Source of the DNA: Reyranella sp.
Lineage (GTDB): Bacteria > Pseudomonadota > Alphaproteobacteria > Reyranellales > Reyranellaceae
Length of the DNA: 16,407 nucleotides
Reading direction: 5' to 3'
Assembly (NCBI GenBank): GCA_016780605.1
Contig: JADHLS010000027.1
Coordinates: 1-16,407, forward strand
Within the stretch, counting starts at the first letter, position 1; the number at the start of each line of letters is the position of its first letter. Below are positions 1 to 6,433 of the stretch, in pieces. The position numbers and the translations under genes are program-made. Under the pieces are notes generated by a model. It did not search any database and was not told where the DNA came from. It worked only from the letters and a program-made list of their open reading frames with translations.

Positions 1-1
1 G

Positions 2-613
2 GCCGACGGCGCCTGGGGGCTCCCCCCAGACAGGCTCGCGACCATGCCGGGCTACGGGCCCGACATCGAGAAGAACCGCGAGGAGGCCCGGGCGCTGATG
101 CGCAAGGCGGGTTTCAGCAGCGAAAAGCGCATGCGCACGAAGGTCACCACCCGGCCGCAGTCGCTGTACCGCAGCCCCGCCACACTTCTGGTCGACCAGC
201 TGCGCGAGATCCATATCGACGCCGAGCTCGACGTCGTCGAGGCCTCGCACTGGTACGGCCGGCTGGAGCGCAAGGAATACGCAATCGGTCTCAACACCAC
301 GGGCAACGGCGTCGACGATCCGGACCAGGCGTTCTTCGAGAATTTCTCCTGCCGGTCGGAGCGCAACTACAACCGCTACTGCAATGGCGAAATCGAGCGG
401 CTGTTCGAGCTGCAGTCGGCCGAGACCGACCCCGACAAGCGTCGACGCATGGTCTGGGACATCGACGCCAAGCTCCTCGACGACGGCGCGCGACCGACCA
501 TCATGTGGAACCGCAGCGCCACCTGCTGGCACCCCTACGTCAAGGGCTACGTCTCCCAGGTCAACAGCATGTTCAACGCCTTCCGCTTCGAGGACGTCTG
601 GCTGGATCGCTGA
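2..613 (+). CDS. ABC transporter substrate-binding protein, family 5 (C-terminal part)
   Basis: The gene enters from the left edge in frame with base 2 and ends at TGA 611-613, so about 203 C-terminal residues are visible. The protein should be a periplasmic (SBP_bac_5, peptide/opine/nickel class) ligand receptor for an ABC importer. The call rests on its alignment with the complete paralogue downstream. The two align without gaps over the last 188 residues, and a hand count gives about 63% identity, including the shared blocks GLNTTGNGVDDPDQ, SERNY, QSAET, DGARP, IMWNR, PYVKGYV and FEDVWLD. The ATG at 44 is internal, because residues encoded before it (ADGAWGLPPD) match the paralogue (TDGVWGLPTE). 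Signal peptide and N-terminal lobe lie outside the window. The ligand cannot be deduced. No permease or ATPase gene follows on this side, so its membrane partner is presumably upstream or elsewhere. Confidence 0.9.
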   Translation, partial: ADGAWGLPPDRLATMPGYGPDIEKNREEARALMRKAGFSSEKRMRTKVTTRPQSLYRSPATLLVDQLREIHIDAELDVVEASHWYGRLERKEYAIGLNTTGNGVDDPDQAFFENFSCRSERNYNRYCNGEIERLFELQSAETDPDKRRRMVWDIDAKLLDDGARPTIMWNRSATCWHPYVKGYVSQVNSMFNAFRFEDVWLDR

Positions 614-621
614 TCTGATTT

Positions 622-657
622 CCTCCCCCGTCATACGGGGGAGGCCAGGAGGGGGAA
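622..657 (+). repeat. REP-like palindrome, left member of an inverted pair
   Basis: A perfect 9-bp hairpin, CCTCCCCCG (622-630) and CGGGGGAGG (636-644), surrounds the loop TCATA. A G-rich tail follows (AGGAGGGGGAA, 647-657). The same hairpin plus a near-identical tail occurs in reverse orientation at 725-761, tails facing inward with about 67 bases between. The unit lies 8 bases after the stop codon of the upstream gene and may also act as a transcript-end hairpin. Confidence 0.8.
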
Positions 658-724
658 GGCAGCGCGGACAATCCCTCCACGAAGAAGATCATGATCTGAA
701 ATTTCGAACAGCGCGACGGAGGTT

Positions 725-761
725 CTCCCCCTCCCTACCCTCCCCCGTATGACGGGGGAGG
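725..761 (-). repeat. REP-like palindrome, right member of an inverted pair
   Basis: The hairpin arms are CCTCCCCCG (739-747) and CGGGGGAGG (753-761), with loop TATGA, the exact reverse complement of the left copy's loop. Read on the minus strand the tail is GTAGGGAGGGGGAGA, against CCAGGAGGGGGAAGG in the left copy. Two REP units in opposite orientation is the arrangement called a REPIN. The pair fills much of the 213-base gap (614-826) between the two solute-binding protein genes; apart from it and the ribosome-binding site before 827, nothing else is seen in the gap. Confidence 0.8.
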
Positions 762-826
762 AGATAAGGCTAAAGTCTTCCCAACACCGCGACTCGAATC
801 GCGGGGCTCAAGGGAAGGGAAACAGG

Positions 827-2422
827 ATGCGAGCGATCAATCTGCTGGGCGGCATCATCGCCGCCCTGGTGTGCTGCGCGACTGCCGCCGAGGCCCAGAA
901 GAGCGGCGGCGTGCTCAGGATGTATCACCGTGACAATCCGCCGAGCGCGTCGATTCACGAGGAGGCGACCAACTCGACCGTCATTCCGTTCATGCCACTG
1001 TTCAACAACCTGGTCCTGTTCGACCAGAGCAAGCCGCAGAACACACTGAAGGACATCGTCCCCGACCTCGCCAAGTCGTGGAGCTGGAGCGCCGACAACA
1101 AGGACCTGACCTTCAAGCTGCAGGAAGGCGTGAAGTGGCATGACGGCCGGCCCTTCACCGCCAAGGACGTCGTCTGCACCTTCGACATGCTGACCGGCAA
1201 GGCCGACGACCAGCACAAGCTCCGGCGCAATCCGCGCCAGTCGTGGTACGGCAATGTCGAGGGCGCCACCGCCAAGGGCGACGACGAAGTCACCCTGCAC
1301 CTCAAGCGCCCGCAGCCCTCGATCCTGGTGCTGCTCGCCTCGGGCTTCTCGCCGATCTATCCCTGCCACGTGACGACGGCGCAGATGCGCACCAAGCCGG
1401 TCGGCACGGGTCCGTTCAAGTTCGTCGAGTTCAAGCAGAACGAGGGCATCAAGATCGCGCGGAACCCGGACTACTGGAAGAAGGGCAAGCCCTATCTCGA
1501 CGGCATCGAGTTCACCATCGTGCCCAACCGGGCGACGGCGATGCTGAGCTTCATGTCGGGCAAGTTCGACATCACCTTCCCGTGGGAAGTCACGATGCCG
1601 CTGTTGAAGGACATCAAGGGCCAGATGCCCAACGTGGCTTGCCAGGTCACGTCGATGAACAACAGCACCAACCTGATCGTCAACCGCGACGCGCCGCCGT
1701 TCGACAATCCCGACCTGCGCCGCGCGCTGGTGCTGGCGATGGACCGCAAGGCCTTCATCGACATCCTGAACCAGGGCGATGCGCTGCAGGGCGGCACCAT
1801 GCAGCCGGTCACCGACGGCGTCTGGGGCCTGCCAACCGAGATGTACCAGCAGGTGGCGGGCTACGGCTCGGACGTTGCGAAGAACCGCGAGCAGGCGCGC
1901 GAGATCATGAAGAAGCTGGGTTACGGGCCCGACAAGCGGCTGCCGCTCAAGATCGCGACGCGCGGCATCTCGCTCTACAAGGACCCGGCGGTCATCCTGG
2001 CGAGCCAGCTCAAGGAGATCTGGATCGACGCCGACGTCGACATCATCGAGACCTCGCAGTGGTTCCCCCGCGTGGCGCGCAAGAACTACTCGGTCGGGCT
2101 CAACACCACGGGCAACGGCGTCGACGACCCCGACCAGAACTACTACGAGAACTTCGCCTGCAAGTCGGAGCGCAACTACACCGGCTACTGCAATCCCGAG
2201 ATCGAGAAGCTGTTCGACGTGCAGTCGGCCGAGACCGATCTCGAGAAGCGCAAGCAAGTCGTCTGGGAGATCGACAAGAAGCTTCTCGAGGACGGCGCCC
2301 GGCCGATCATCATGTGGAACCGCGCCGCGATCTGCATGCAGCCCTACGTCAAGGGCTACGTCGCCCAGGTCAACAGCGTCTACAACGGCTTCCGCTTCGA
2401 GGATGTGTGGCTGGATAAGTGA
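827..2422 (+). CDS. ABC transporter substrate-binding protein, family 5 (peptide/opine/nickel class)
   Basis: Periplasmic ligand receptor of an ABC importer, 531 residues, a normal length for this family. The ATG at 827 is chosen over the in-frame ATG at 749 because a purine-rich AGGGAAGGGA (811-820) lies just before it and a clean signal peptide begins there: MRAINL, a hydrophobic run, then a likely cleavage at AEA-QKSGG around residue 23. The earlier ATG lies inside the palindromic repeat and would add a charged tail before the signal. Family signs are LAKSWSWSADNKDLTFKLQEGVKW near residues 80-105 in parts, the HDGRPFTAKDV block, GTGPFKF, NPDYWKKGKPYLDG, and the C-terminal IMWNR and YVKGYVAQVN blocks. 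It is the tandem paralogue of the truncated gene to its left, so this is a local duplication. The many Lys, Asp and aromatic residues do not identify the ligand. It ends 20 bases before the convergent YaiI-family gene, with a strong hairpin at the junction. Confidence 0.92.
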   Translation: MRAINLLGGIIAALVCCATAAEAQKSGGVLRMYHRDNPPSASIHEEATNSTVIPFMPLFNNLVLFDQSKPQNTLKDIVPDLAKSWSWSADNKDLTFKLQEGVKWHDGRPFTAKDVVCTFDMLTGKADDQHKLRRNPRQSWYGNVEGATAKGDDEVTLHLKRPQPSILVLLASGFSPIYPCHVTTAQMRTKPVGTGPFKFVEFKQNEGIKIARNPDYWKKGKPYLDGIEFTIVPNRATAMLSFMSGKFDITFPWEVTMPLLKDIKGQMPNVACQVTSMNNSTNLIVNRDAPPFDNPDLRRALVLAMDRKAFIDILNQGDALQGGTMQPVTDGVWGLPTEMYQQVAGYGSDVAKNREQAREIMKKLGYGPDKRLPLKIATRGISLYKDPAVILASQLKEIWIDADVDIIETSQWFPRVARKNYSVGLNTTGNGVDDPDQNYYENFACKSERNYTGYCNPEIEKLFDVQSAETDLEKRKQVVWEIDKKLLEDGARPIIMWNRAAICMQPYVKGYVAQVNSVYNGFRFEDVWLDK

Positions 2423-2427
2423 CCTCT

Positions 2428-2458
2428 TTCTCCTCCCCCGTCTCACGGGGGAGGAGAA
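2428..2458. terminator. Hairpin between convergent genes (REP-derived, probable bidirectional terminator)
   Basis: A perfect 13-bp stem, TTCTCCTCCCCCG (2428-2440) and CGGGGGAGGAGAA (2446-2458), with the 5-base loop TCTCA. Its core is the same CCTCCCCCG palindrome as the repeats at 622 and 739, but the G-rich tail is missing. It sits between two convergent genes and could stop transcription from both sides. The right arm also encodes the C-terminus of the minus-strand gene, whose TGA stop is read from the loop (2443-2445). Confidence 0.65.
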
Positions 2459-2910
2459 GAGGGTCGCCGTCGCAACCTCTGAACCGCCTCGTCGAGCGCC
2501 GACAGGAAGCGCGAGCGGTCGCGTTGGGCCATCGGCTTGGGACCGCCGGTCACCTCGCCCATCGCGCGCAGGTTGGACATCAGCTCGCGGCTCGCCATCG
2601 CCATGCCGATCGAGGCGGTCGTGAACGGCACGCCATTGGAACCGATGACGATCGCGCCCTTCTTGAGGCTGCGGTCGGCCAGCGGGATGTCTGCCGTGAC
2701 CACGATGTCGCCCTGCCCTGCCCGTTCGGCGATCCAGTTGTCCGCCGCGTCGAAGCTGTCGCTCACGACGACCAGCTCGACGCGCGGGTCGCGCGGCACG
2801 CCGAGGTACGAATTGCTGACGACATAGACCTTGAGGCTGTAGCGCTCGGCGACGCGATAGATCTCGTTCTTCACGGGACAGGCGTCGGCATCGATGTAGA
2901 TCGAGGTCAT
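2443..2910 (-). CDS. YaiI/YqxD family (UPF0178) protein
   Basis: A 155-residue cytosolic protein of the widespread YaiI/YqxD family. Recognisable blocks in order: [20 protein letters not shown] at the N-terminus (the acidic DADACPVK signature), [23 protein letters not shown], the [14 protein letters not shown] block and [14 protein letters not shown], then a typical C-terminal [11 protein letters not shown] and GPKPM. The family is structurally a PIN-like nuclease fold, but its biological role is not established, so no activity is assigned. The ATG at 2910 is preferred to an in-frame GTG at 2928, because the homologous N-terminus starts at MTSIYIDAD and an AGGA lies about 9 bases ahead. The last residues (RRRPSSPPP) are low-complexity and are encoded by the hairpin at 2428-2458, which suggests the repeat replaced the original gene end. 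Confidence 0.9.
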   Translation of the reverse strand: MTSIYIDADACPVKNEIYRVAERYSLKVYVVSNSYLGVPRDPRVELVVVSDSFDAADNWIAERAGQGDIVVTADIPLADRSLKKGAIVIGSNGVPFTTASIGMAMASRELMSNLRAMGEVTGGPKPMAQRDRSRFLSALDEAVQRLRRRPSSPPP

Positions 2911-2960
2911 CGTCCGGCGTCCTGCCACTTCGCGATCACCGAGGCAAGACGCGAAACGAA

Positions 2961-2987
2961 ACGCCGGCGACCAACGGCCGCCGGCGT
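2961..2987 (-). terminator. Probable intrinsic terminator of the small exported-protein gene
   Basis: A perfect 9-bp inverted repeat, ACGCCGGCG (2961-2969) and CGCCGGCGT (2979-2987), with a 9-base loop. Read on the minus strand it lies 24 bases after the stop of the gene at 3012-3416 and is followed by a T-rich stretch (TTTCGTTTCG), as expected of a Rho-independent terminator, though the T-run is interrupted. Confidence 0.55.
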
Positions 2988-3011
2988 ACTCGTTGTCAGC
3001 CTATCCGACGA

Positions 3012-3416
3012 TCAACGCTGCGGGATGTGCGGCGAGATGATGTTGCCGCGGCCATCCAGACGGTTGCCTTGATTGTCGTAACGGAACCCGTATTCGTCCC
3101 GGAACGACGTCTGACGCGGACCGGTCGCATCCATGGGCACCGGTTCCTGGCCGTAGGCGTGGCCACGCTCCAGCTTGTTGCTGCGGGAGACCTTGTCCTG
3201 GCCAGTCATCGGCTGCGTCGAAGGTACAGTTGCCAGTTCCGGACCCATCGGCGAGCCGCCACCCGCCACACCCGGCTGGTCACCAGGCTGGCGGACCCAG
3301 TCGTTACGGCCGATCAGCGGACGGCCGTAGGGATCGCGCGGTTCGTTGGTCATCGTCTGCGCATAGGACGCGCCCGCTGTCGTGATCAGCGCGAGCGCAA
3401 GCAAGGTACGTTGCAT
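3012..3416 (-). CDS. Small exported protein of unknown function
   Basis: A 134-residue protein with a signal peptide: MQRT, a hydrophobic LLALALITTAG stretch, and a probable cleavage after SYA or YAQ near residue 20. The mature part is polar and rich in Gly, Pro, Arg, Asn and Asp (RDPYGRPLIGRNDWVRQPGD, later DEYGFRYDNQGNRLDGRGN) with no hydrophobic core, so it is probably flexible and periplasmic. I do not recognise the family. The start is well supported by AAGGAG 8 bases upstream of the ATG. It is transcribed in the same direction as the enolase-superfamily gene, 75 bases after it, but nothing suggests a shared job. A hairpin with a T-rich tail follows its stop. Confidence 0.75.
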   Translation of the reverse strand: MQRTLLALALITTAGASYAQTMTNEPRDPYGRPLIGRNDWVRQPGDQPGVAGGGSPMGPELATVPSTQPMTGQDKVSRSNKLERGHAYGQEPVPMDATGPRQTSFRDEYGFRYDNQGNRLDGRGNIISPHIPQR

Positions 3417-3491
3417 GCGGCATTCTCCTTGCGCAGGTGCAGATGCCGTCTCAACGTGTCCCGGTCGGGCCGGGTTGCTGTGACCTCGGCG

Positions 3492-4598
3492 TCAGGAAAG
3501 CATTGAAATCTTCTTGCGCTCGATCAGCTTGAAATCGATGGCAGCGCCCAGGCCGGGCCCGTTGGGCACATGCACCATGCCGTCGCGGCCGACCACGATG
3601 TCCTCTTCAAGGCCGTATTTCTGCGCGCCGTCGGGCAGCAGCACCTCGAAGAACTCGGTGTTCCTGATTGAGGCGATAACGTGAAGATTGGCGACGTTGT
3701 TCAGGGAGTTGCCGCCGTGATGGACCTCGTAGTTCATGCGGAACGATTCGGCGAGATGCGCGCCCTTCACCAGGGTGGTGATACCGCCCTTCACCGCGAC
3801 GTCGCCGCGCAGGAAATCGGTCGCCTGCAGCATCAGCCAGGGCTGATAGGAGTCGAGGCCGGTGATCGGATACTCGGTGGCGAGGATCGGGATCGACAGC
3901 TGCTGCTTCAGCTTCACGTAGTTATAGATGTCCTGGTCGGCAAGAGGGTCTTCGTACCAATGGAACCCGAGCTCCTCGGCGGCGCGGCCAACGCGCAGCG
4001 CCGTCGGGTAATCGTAGGCCCAGGTCGAATCGAGCATGATGGTGAAGTCGTCGCCGACGGCGGTGCGCACCGCCTCGCAGACCTTGACGTCCTCGCGCCA
4101 GCGCGTCGGCGGATGGATCTTGTAGGCCGCCCAACCGTGATCCTTGAACTCGGCCGCCTGCTCGGCATAGGCCGCGGGCGAGGCGAGCACGGCCGAGCTC
4201 GCATAGGCCGGCACGCTCTCGCGATAGGTGCCGAGCAGGCGATGGATCGGCTGGCCGACCGCCTTGCCGAGAAGGTCCCATAGCGCCACGTCGACGGCGC
4301 CCAGGGCGCGCACGCCAGCCGGCCGCTGCCGCTTCCACAGATCGACGACGAGCGCCTCGCGATGCAGGGGATTGCGCCCCATCAACATGGGCTTGAGGTG
4401 CGTGATCAGTCCTTGCCCGTCGGTGGTCGCCGAGTTCGAAGCCGATCCCAGGAAGGCATGGCCCTCGACGCCGTCGTCGGTGGCGATGCGCAACAGGCCG
4501 AGCGCGCTCGAGCCCGCGAACTTGCTATGCTGGCCGTACTGCGTCGGCGGGATGTCGTCCCAGGCGAACAGCGTCAGGCTGACGTCGGTGATCTTCAT
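3492..4598 (-). CDS. Enolase-superfamily enzyme, mandelate racemase/muconate lactonizing group
   Basis: A 368-residue cytosolic metal-dependent enzyme that should abstract a proton next to a carboxylate, typically in dehydration or epimerisation of sugar acids and related substrates. The N-terminal capping domain covers about residues 1-125 and the (beta/alpha)7-beta barrel the rest. Visible metal ligands are D190 (MLDSTW), E216 (HWYEDPL) and E242 (ILATEYP). D266 (RGDVAVKGG) with H293 or H294 (EVHHGGNSLNN) forms the Asp-His general base of the mandelate racemase group. On the other face the usual Lys-x-Lys motif reads YKIHPP, K160-x-H162, so the second lysine is replaced by histidine. Substrate is unknown; an acid-sugar dehydratase or epimerase is likely. 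The ATG at 4598 matches the expected N-terminus MKITDV. It is divergent, across 84 bases, from a binding-protein-like gene. Confidence 0.9.
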   Translation of the reverse strand: MKITDVSLTLFAWDDIPPTQYGQHSKFAGSSALGLLRIATDDGVEGHAFLGSASNSATTDGQGLITHLKPMLMGRNPLHREALVVDLWKRQRPAGVRALGAVDVALWDLLGKAVGQPIHRLLGTYRESVPAYASSAVLASPAAYAEQAAEFKDHGWAAYKIHPPTRWREDVKVCEAVRTAVGDDFTIMLDSTWAYDYPTALRVGRAAEELGFHWYEDPLADQDIYNYVKLKQQLSIPILATEYPITGLDSYQPWLMLQATDFLRGDVAVKGGITTLVKGAHLAESFRMNYEVHHGGNSLNNVANLHVIASIRNTEFFEVLLPDGAQKYGLEEDIVVGRDGMVHVPNGPGLGAAIDFKLIERKKISMLS

Positions 4599-4646
4599 GA
4601 TGGTGCTGCCTTTCCGATGGCCGGAAGCGCCGTTCGCGGCGGCCGA

Positions 4647-4674
4647 TTTCGCTCCCGAGCGACTTCAGTATAGA
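4647..4674 (+). promoter_or_regulatory. Possible promoter giving a leaderless transcript
   Basis: TATAGA at 4669-4674 resembles a -10 box, with a weak -35 candidate TTTCGC (4647-4652) 16 bases upstream. Transcription would start around 4681-4683, at the ATG itself. No Shine-Dalgarno sequence precedes that ATG (the bases are CTTCCACC). Judged by eye only. Confidence 0.25.
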
Positions 4675-4682
4675 CTTCCACC

Positions 4683-5408
4683 ATGTCCGACAAAGCCCGA
4701 GCCGAACTGGCACCGACCGGCGTTCTGCGTGCCGGCATCAACCTCTCCAACTTCCTGCTGGTCACCGGCCGCAGCGAGAAATCCGAGCCGGTGGGTGTTG
4801 CGCCCGACATGGCGAAGGAGATCGCATCATCGCTCGGCGTGCCTGTCACCTATGTGACATTCAAGTCGCCCGGCGAGCTGGCCGACCAGGCCGGCAAGAA
4901 CGTGTGGGACATCGGCCTGATCGGCGCCGAACCGCAACGCGCGGCGGTGATGACGTTCAGCGCTGCCTATGTCGAGATCGAGGCGACCTACATGGTGCCG
5001 CCGGGCTCGCCGCTGAAGACCATCGCCGACGTCGACAAGAAGGGCGTGCGCCTCGTCGTGTCGGCGCGCTCGGCTTACGGCCTGTGGCTTGAGAACAACA
5101 TCAAGAACGCGACCCTGATCCAGGTTTCCGGCCTCGACGGCGCGTTCAACAAGTTCCTGGAAGAAAAGGCCGACGCCCTGGCCGGGCTGCGGCCGGGCCT
5201 GCTCAAGGATCTCGAGAAGCATCCCGAGCTGAAAATCCTCGACGGCAAGTTCACCGCCGTGCAGCAGGCGGTCGGCTGCAACAAGCCCGCGACCGAAGGC
5301 GCGCGCTACATCGCTGAGTTCGTCGAGAACGCGAAGAAGTCGGGCCTGGTGGCGAGCCTGATCGAGAAGCACAAGGTGAAGGGCCTGTCGGTCGCGCCGC
5401 TGGCCTAG
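4683..5408 (+). CDS. Solute-binding-protein-like (SBP_bac_3 fold) protein without signal peptide
   Basis: A 241-residue protein with the fold of family-3 (amino-acid type) periplasmic binding proteins: GVLRAGINLSNF at residues 13-24, then PVGVAPDMAKEIASSLGV, the DIGLIGAEPQRAAVMTFSAAY hinge region in parts, IADVDKKGVRLVVSARSAY, and DALAGLRPGLL. The N-terminus is MSDKARAELAPTG, charged and polar, with no signal peptide, lipobox or membrane segment, so it is predicted to stay in the cytosol. I believe this is a known subfamily with this start, not a missed upstream start: the homology block begins immediately and no better start is seen. Function is unknown; a cytosolic ligand sensor or carrier, or an enzyme built on the binding-protein fold, are options. 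It is divergent from the enolase-superfamily gene, and a shared ligand is an inference from position only. Confidence 0.8.
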   Translation: MSDKARAELAPTGVLRAGINLSNFLLVTGRSEKSEPVGVAPDMAKEIASSLGVPVTYVTFKSPGELADQAGKNVWDIGLIGAEPQRAAVMTFSAAYVEIEATYMVPPGSPLKTIADVDKKGVRLVVSARSAYGLWLENNIKNATLIQVSGLDGAFNKFLEEKADALAGLRPGLLKDLEKHPELKILDGKFTAVQQAVGCNKPATEGARYIAEFVENAKKSGLVASLIEKHKVKGLSVAPLA

Positions 5409-5429
5409 TGCGTCATGGTCTTCCGGACC

Positions 5430-5446
5430 GCGGGCCTCCGGCCCGC
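5430..5446. terminator. Short GC hairpin after the binding-protein-like gene
   Basis: GCGGGCC (5430-5436), loop TCC, GGCCCGC (5440-5446): a perfect 7-bp stem 22 bases after the stop at 5408. No T-run follows, so it is either half of a compound terminator with the next hairpin or a repeat remnant. Confidence 0.4.
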
Positions 5447-5453
5447 ATCTTGT

Positions 5454-5506
5454 CGAAGCGAAGGATCTCATGCCGGTTGCAAATGGCGATGAGGTCCTTC
5501 GCTTCG
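5454..5506. repeat. Long inverted repeat between convergent genes
   Basis: An 18-base arm, CGAAGCGAAGGATCTCAT (5454-5471), pairs with ATGAGGTCCTTCGCTTCG (5489-5506), with one G-U wobble and a 17-base loop. AGGACGACAG (5510-5519) follows. The core GAAGCGAAGGATCTCA resembles, from memory, an intergenic repeat common in several proteobacterial genomes. It lies between two convergent genes, so it may also stop transcription from either side. Only one copy is present in the window. Confidence 0.6.
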
Positions 5507-5528
5507 CGCAGGACGACAGATGCCTGTT

Positions 5529-5885
5529 CTATGTCTGCCTCGCGCAGCGATCAGCCTGGCTACGCGAAGACACCGGCTCATCACGGTTCATGGCGCCGCG
5601 GAGCAGTCCGCCGGTGAACCGACGCCACGTCACCTTGGAGATCGCGTCGGTCACCTGGCTGATCTGGAACTCGGACTCGGCATCCCGGCTCGAGGGATTA
5701 GCGACGGCCACGTCGGCCCGCTGCTGCGCGGTGTAGAAGCGCGGGCTCGCCCTGTACTGGGCGGCGAGGCAATTGGCGAGGACGTCGTATCGGGCGTTGA
5801 AGTCGGCGCTCCAACCCTCCTCGGACGACTGGCAGCCGCTCATCAGAGCGAAGGCCGCGAGAGTCGCCACGATCCCCAGCCGCAT
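5529..5885 (-). CDS. Small putative lipoprotein, function unknown
   Basis: A 118-residue protein with a lipoprotein signal: MRLGIVATLAAFALMSGC, lipobox LMSGC with the modified Cys at residue 18, then Gln-Ser-Ser, which suggests release to the outer membrane rather than inner-membrane retention. The mature part has a helical look (DFNARYDVLANCLAAQYRAS, later RDAESEFQISQVTDAISKV) and a second Cys pair (residues 38 and 114) that could form a disulfide. I do not recognise the family. The start is well supported by GAGGAGG a few bases before the ATG. It stands alone: convergent with the binding-protein-like gene on one side, divergent from the stress-protein gene on the other. Confidence 0.7.
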   Translation of the reverse strand: MRLGIVATLAAFALMSGCQSSEEGWSADFNARYDVLANCLAAQYRASPRFYTAQQRADVAVANPSSRDAESEFQISQVTDAISKVTWRRFTGGLLRGAMNRDEPVSSRSQADRCARQT

Positions 5886-6040
5886 CGCTCACCTCCTCAT
5901 CGGCCCAAGCCGAGCTGGTGCATACATCCCAACCTGATCGCGAACGAGGCGGAGATGAGGGTCTCACCGATTTTGGAACGCTGGGCACAGTCCTGAGACG
6001 GCCAGCCGCTGCCCCCGGGCGATCGGCCGGAGAATACTTC

Positions 6041-6066
6041 CCCCCAAGCGCGATCGCCTCAGGGGG
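6041..6066 (+). promoter_or_regulatory. Possible hairpin masking the ribosome-binding site of the stress-protein gene
   Basis: CCCCC (6041-6045) can pair with GGGGG (6062-6066), which is the Shine-Dalgarno region of the ATG at 6074. The loop contains the palindrome GCGATCGC. Pairing could limit translation. Five pairs around a 16-base loop is modest, so this is tentative. Nothing else is recognised in the 188-base gap 5886-6073. Confidence 0.25.
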
Positions 6067-6073
6067 AGCTGGC

Positions 6074-6433
6074 ATGTTCAAGCACATCCTCATTCCAACC
6101 GATGGCTCCGCCCGGTCGATGAAGGCCGTGAAAGCCGGCATCGCTCATGCCAAGACCGCCGGTGCGAAAGTTACGGTGCTCACCGTCATTGAACCGACGG
6201 GCGTGCTGGGAACGGATTCGCGACGCGTGGGCGTGGCCTGCACCACCCTGCTGCAGAAGCATGCCCAGCCCTATCAGGCGATCATCGATACGGCGAAGAA
6301 GCGGCGATGCGACCTGATCGCCATGGCCTCACACGGGCGAAAAGGCGTCAGCGCCCTCATCCTCGGCAGCGAGACGAACAAGGTGCTCACCCACAGCCGC
6401 ATTCCCGTCCTGGTCTATCGTTTTGCGTCCTAA
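6074..6433 (+). CDS. Universal stress protein (UspA family), internally shortened
   Basis: A 119-residue cytosolic protein of the UspA nucleotide-binding family, usually about 140-150 residues. The N-terminal HILIPTDGS block, the middle YQAIIDTAKKRRCDLIAMASHG segment and the C-terminal GRKG with LGSETNKVLTHSRIPVLVYR, which includes the ATP-loop pattern, are all present. The missing part lies between IEPTGVLGT (about residue 48) and PYQAIID (about 72), where family members carry roughly 25-30 more residues with a long helix. The frame stays open across this point, so it is an in-frame deletion or a short variant. The ATG at 6074 is supported by AGGGGGAG upstream. The gene's TAA overlaps the TAG of the convergent ABC ATPase gene by 3 bases within a 4-base gene overlap. 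Confidence 0.88.
   Translation: MFKHILIPTDGSARSMKAVKAGIAHAKTAGAKVTVLTVIEPTGVLGTDSRRVGVACTTLLQKHAQPYQAIIDTAKKRRCDLIAMASHGRKGVSALILGSETNKVLTHSRIPVLVYRFAS

Noticed and set aside
749..826. Upstream in-frame ATG of the second family-5 receptor
   Set aside because: It lies inside the palindromic repeat, would put a charged tail ahead of the signal peptide, and has no better ribosome-binding site than the ATG at 827.
770..2446. Minus-strand open frame of 558 codons opposite the family-5 receptor
   Set aside because: Low-complexity Leu/Arg/Asp/Val-rich shadow of the receptor gene, with no recognisable domain; the plus frame has a signal peptide and family blocks.
3462..3476. CCCGG/CCGGG hairpin between the enolase-superfamily gene and the small exported-protein gene
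   Set aside because: Only five base pairs and no T-run on the minus strand, so a terminator call is not supported.
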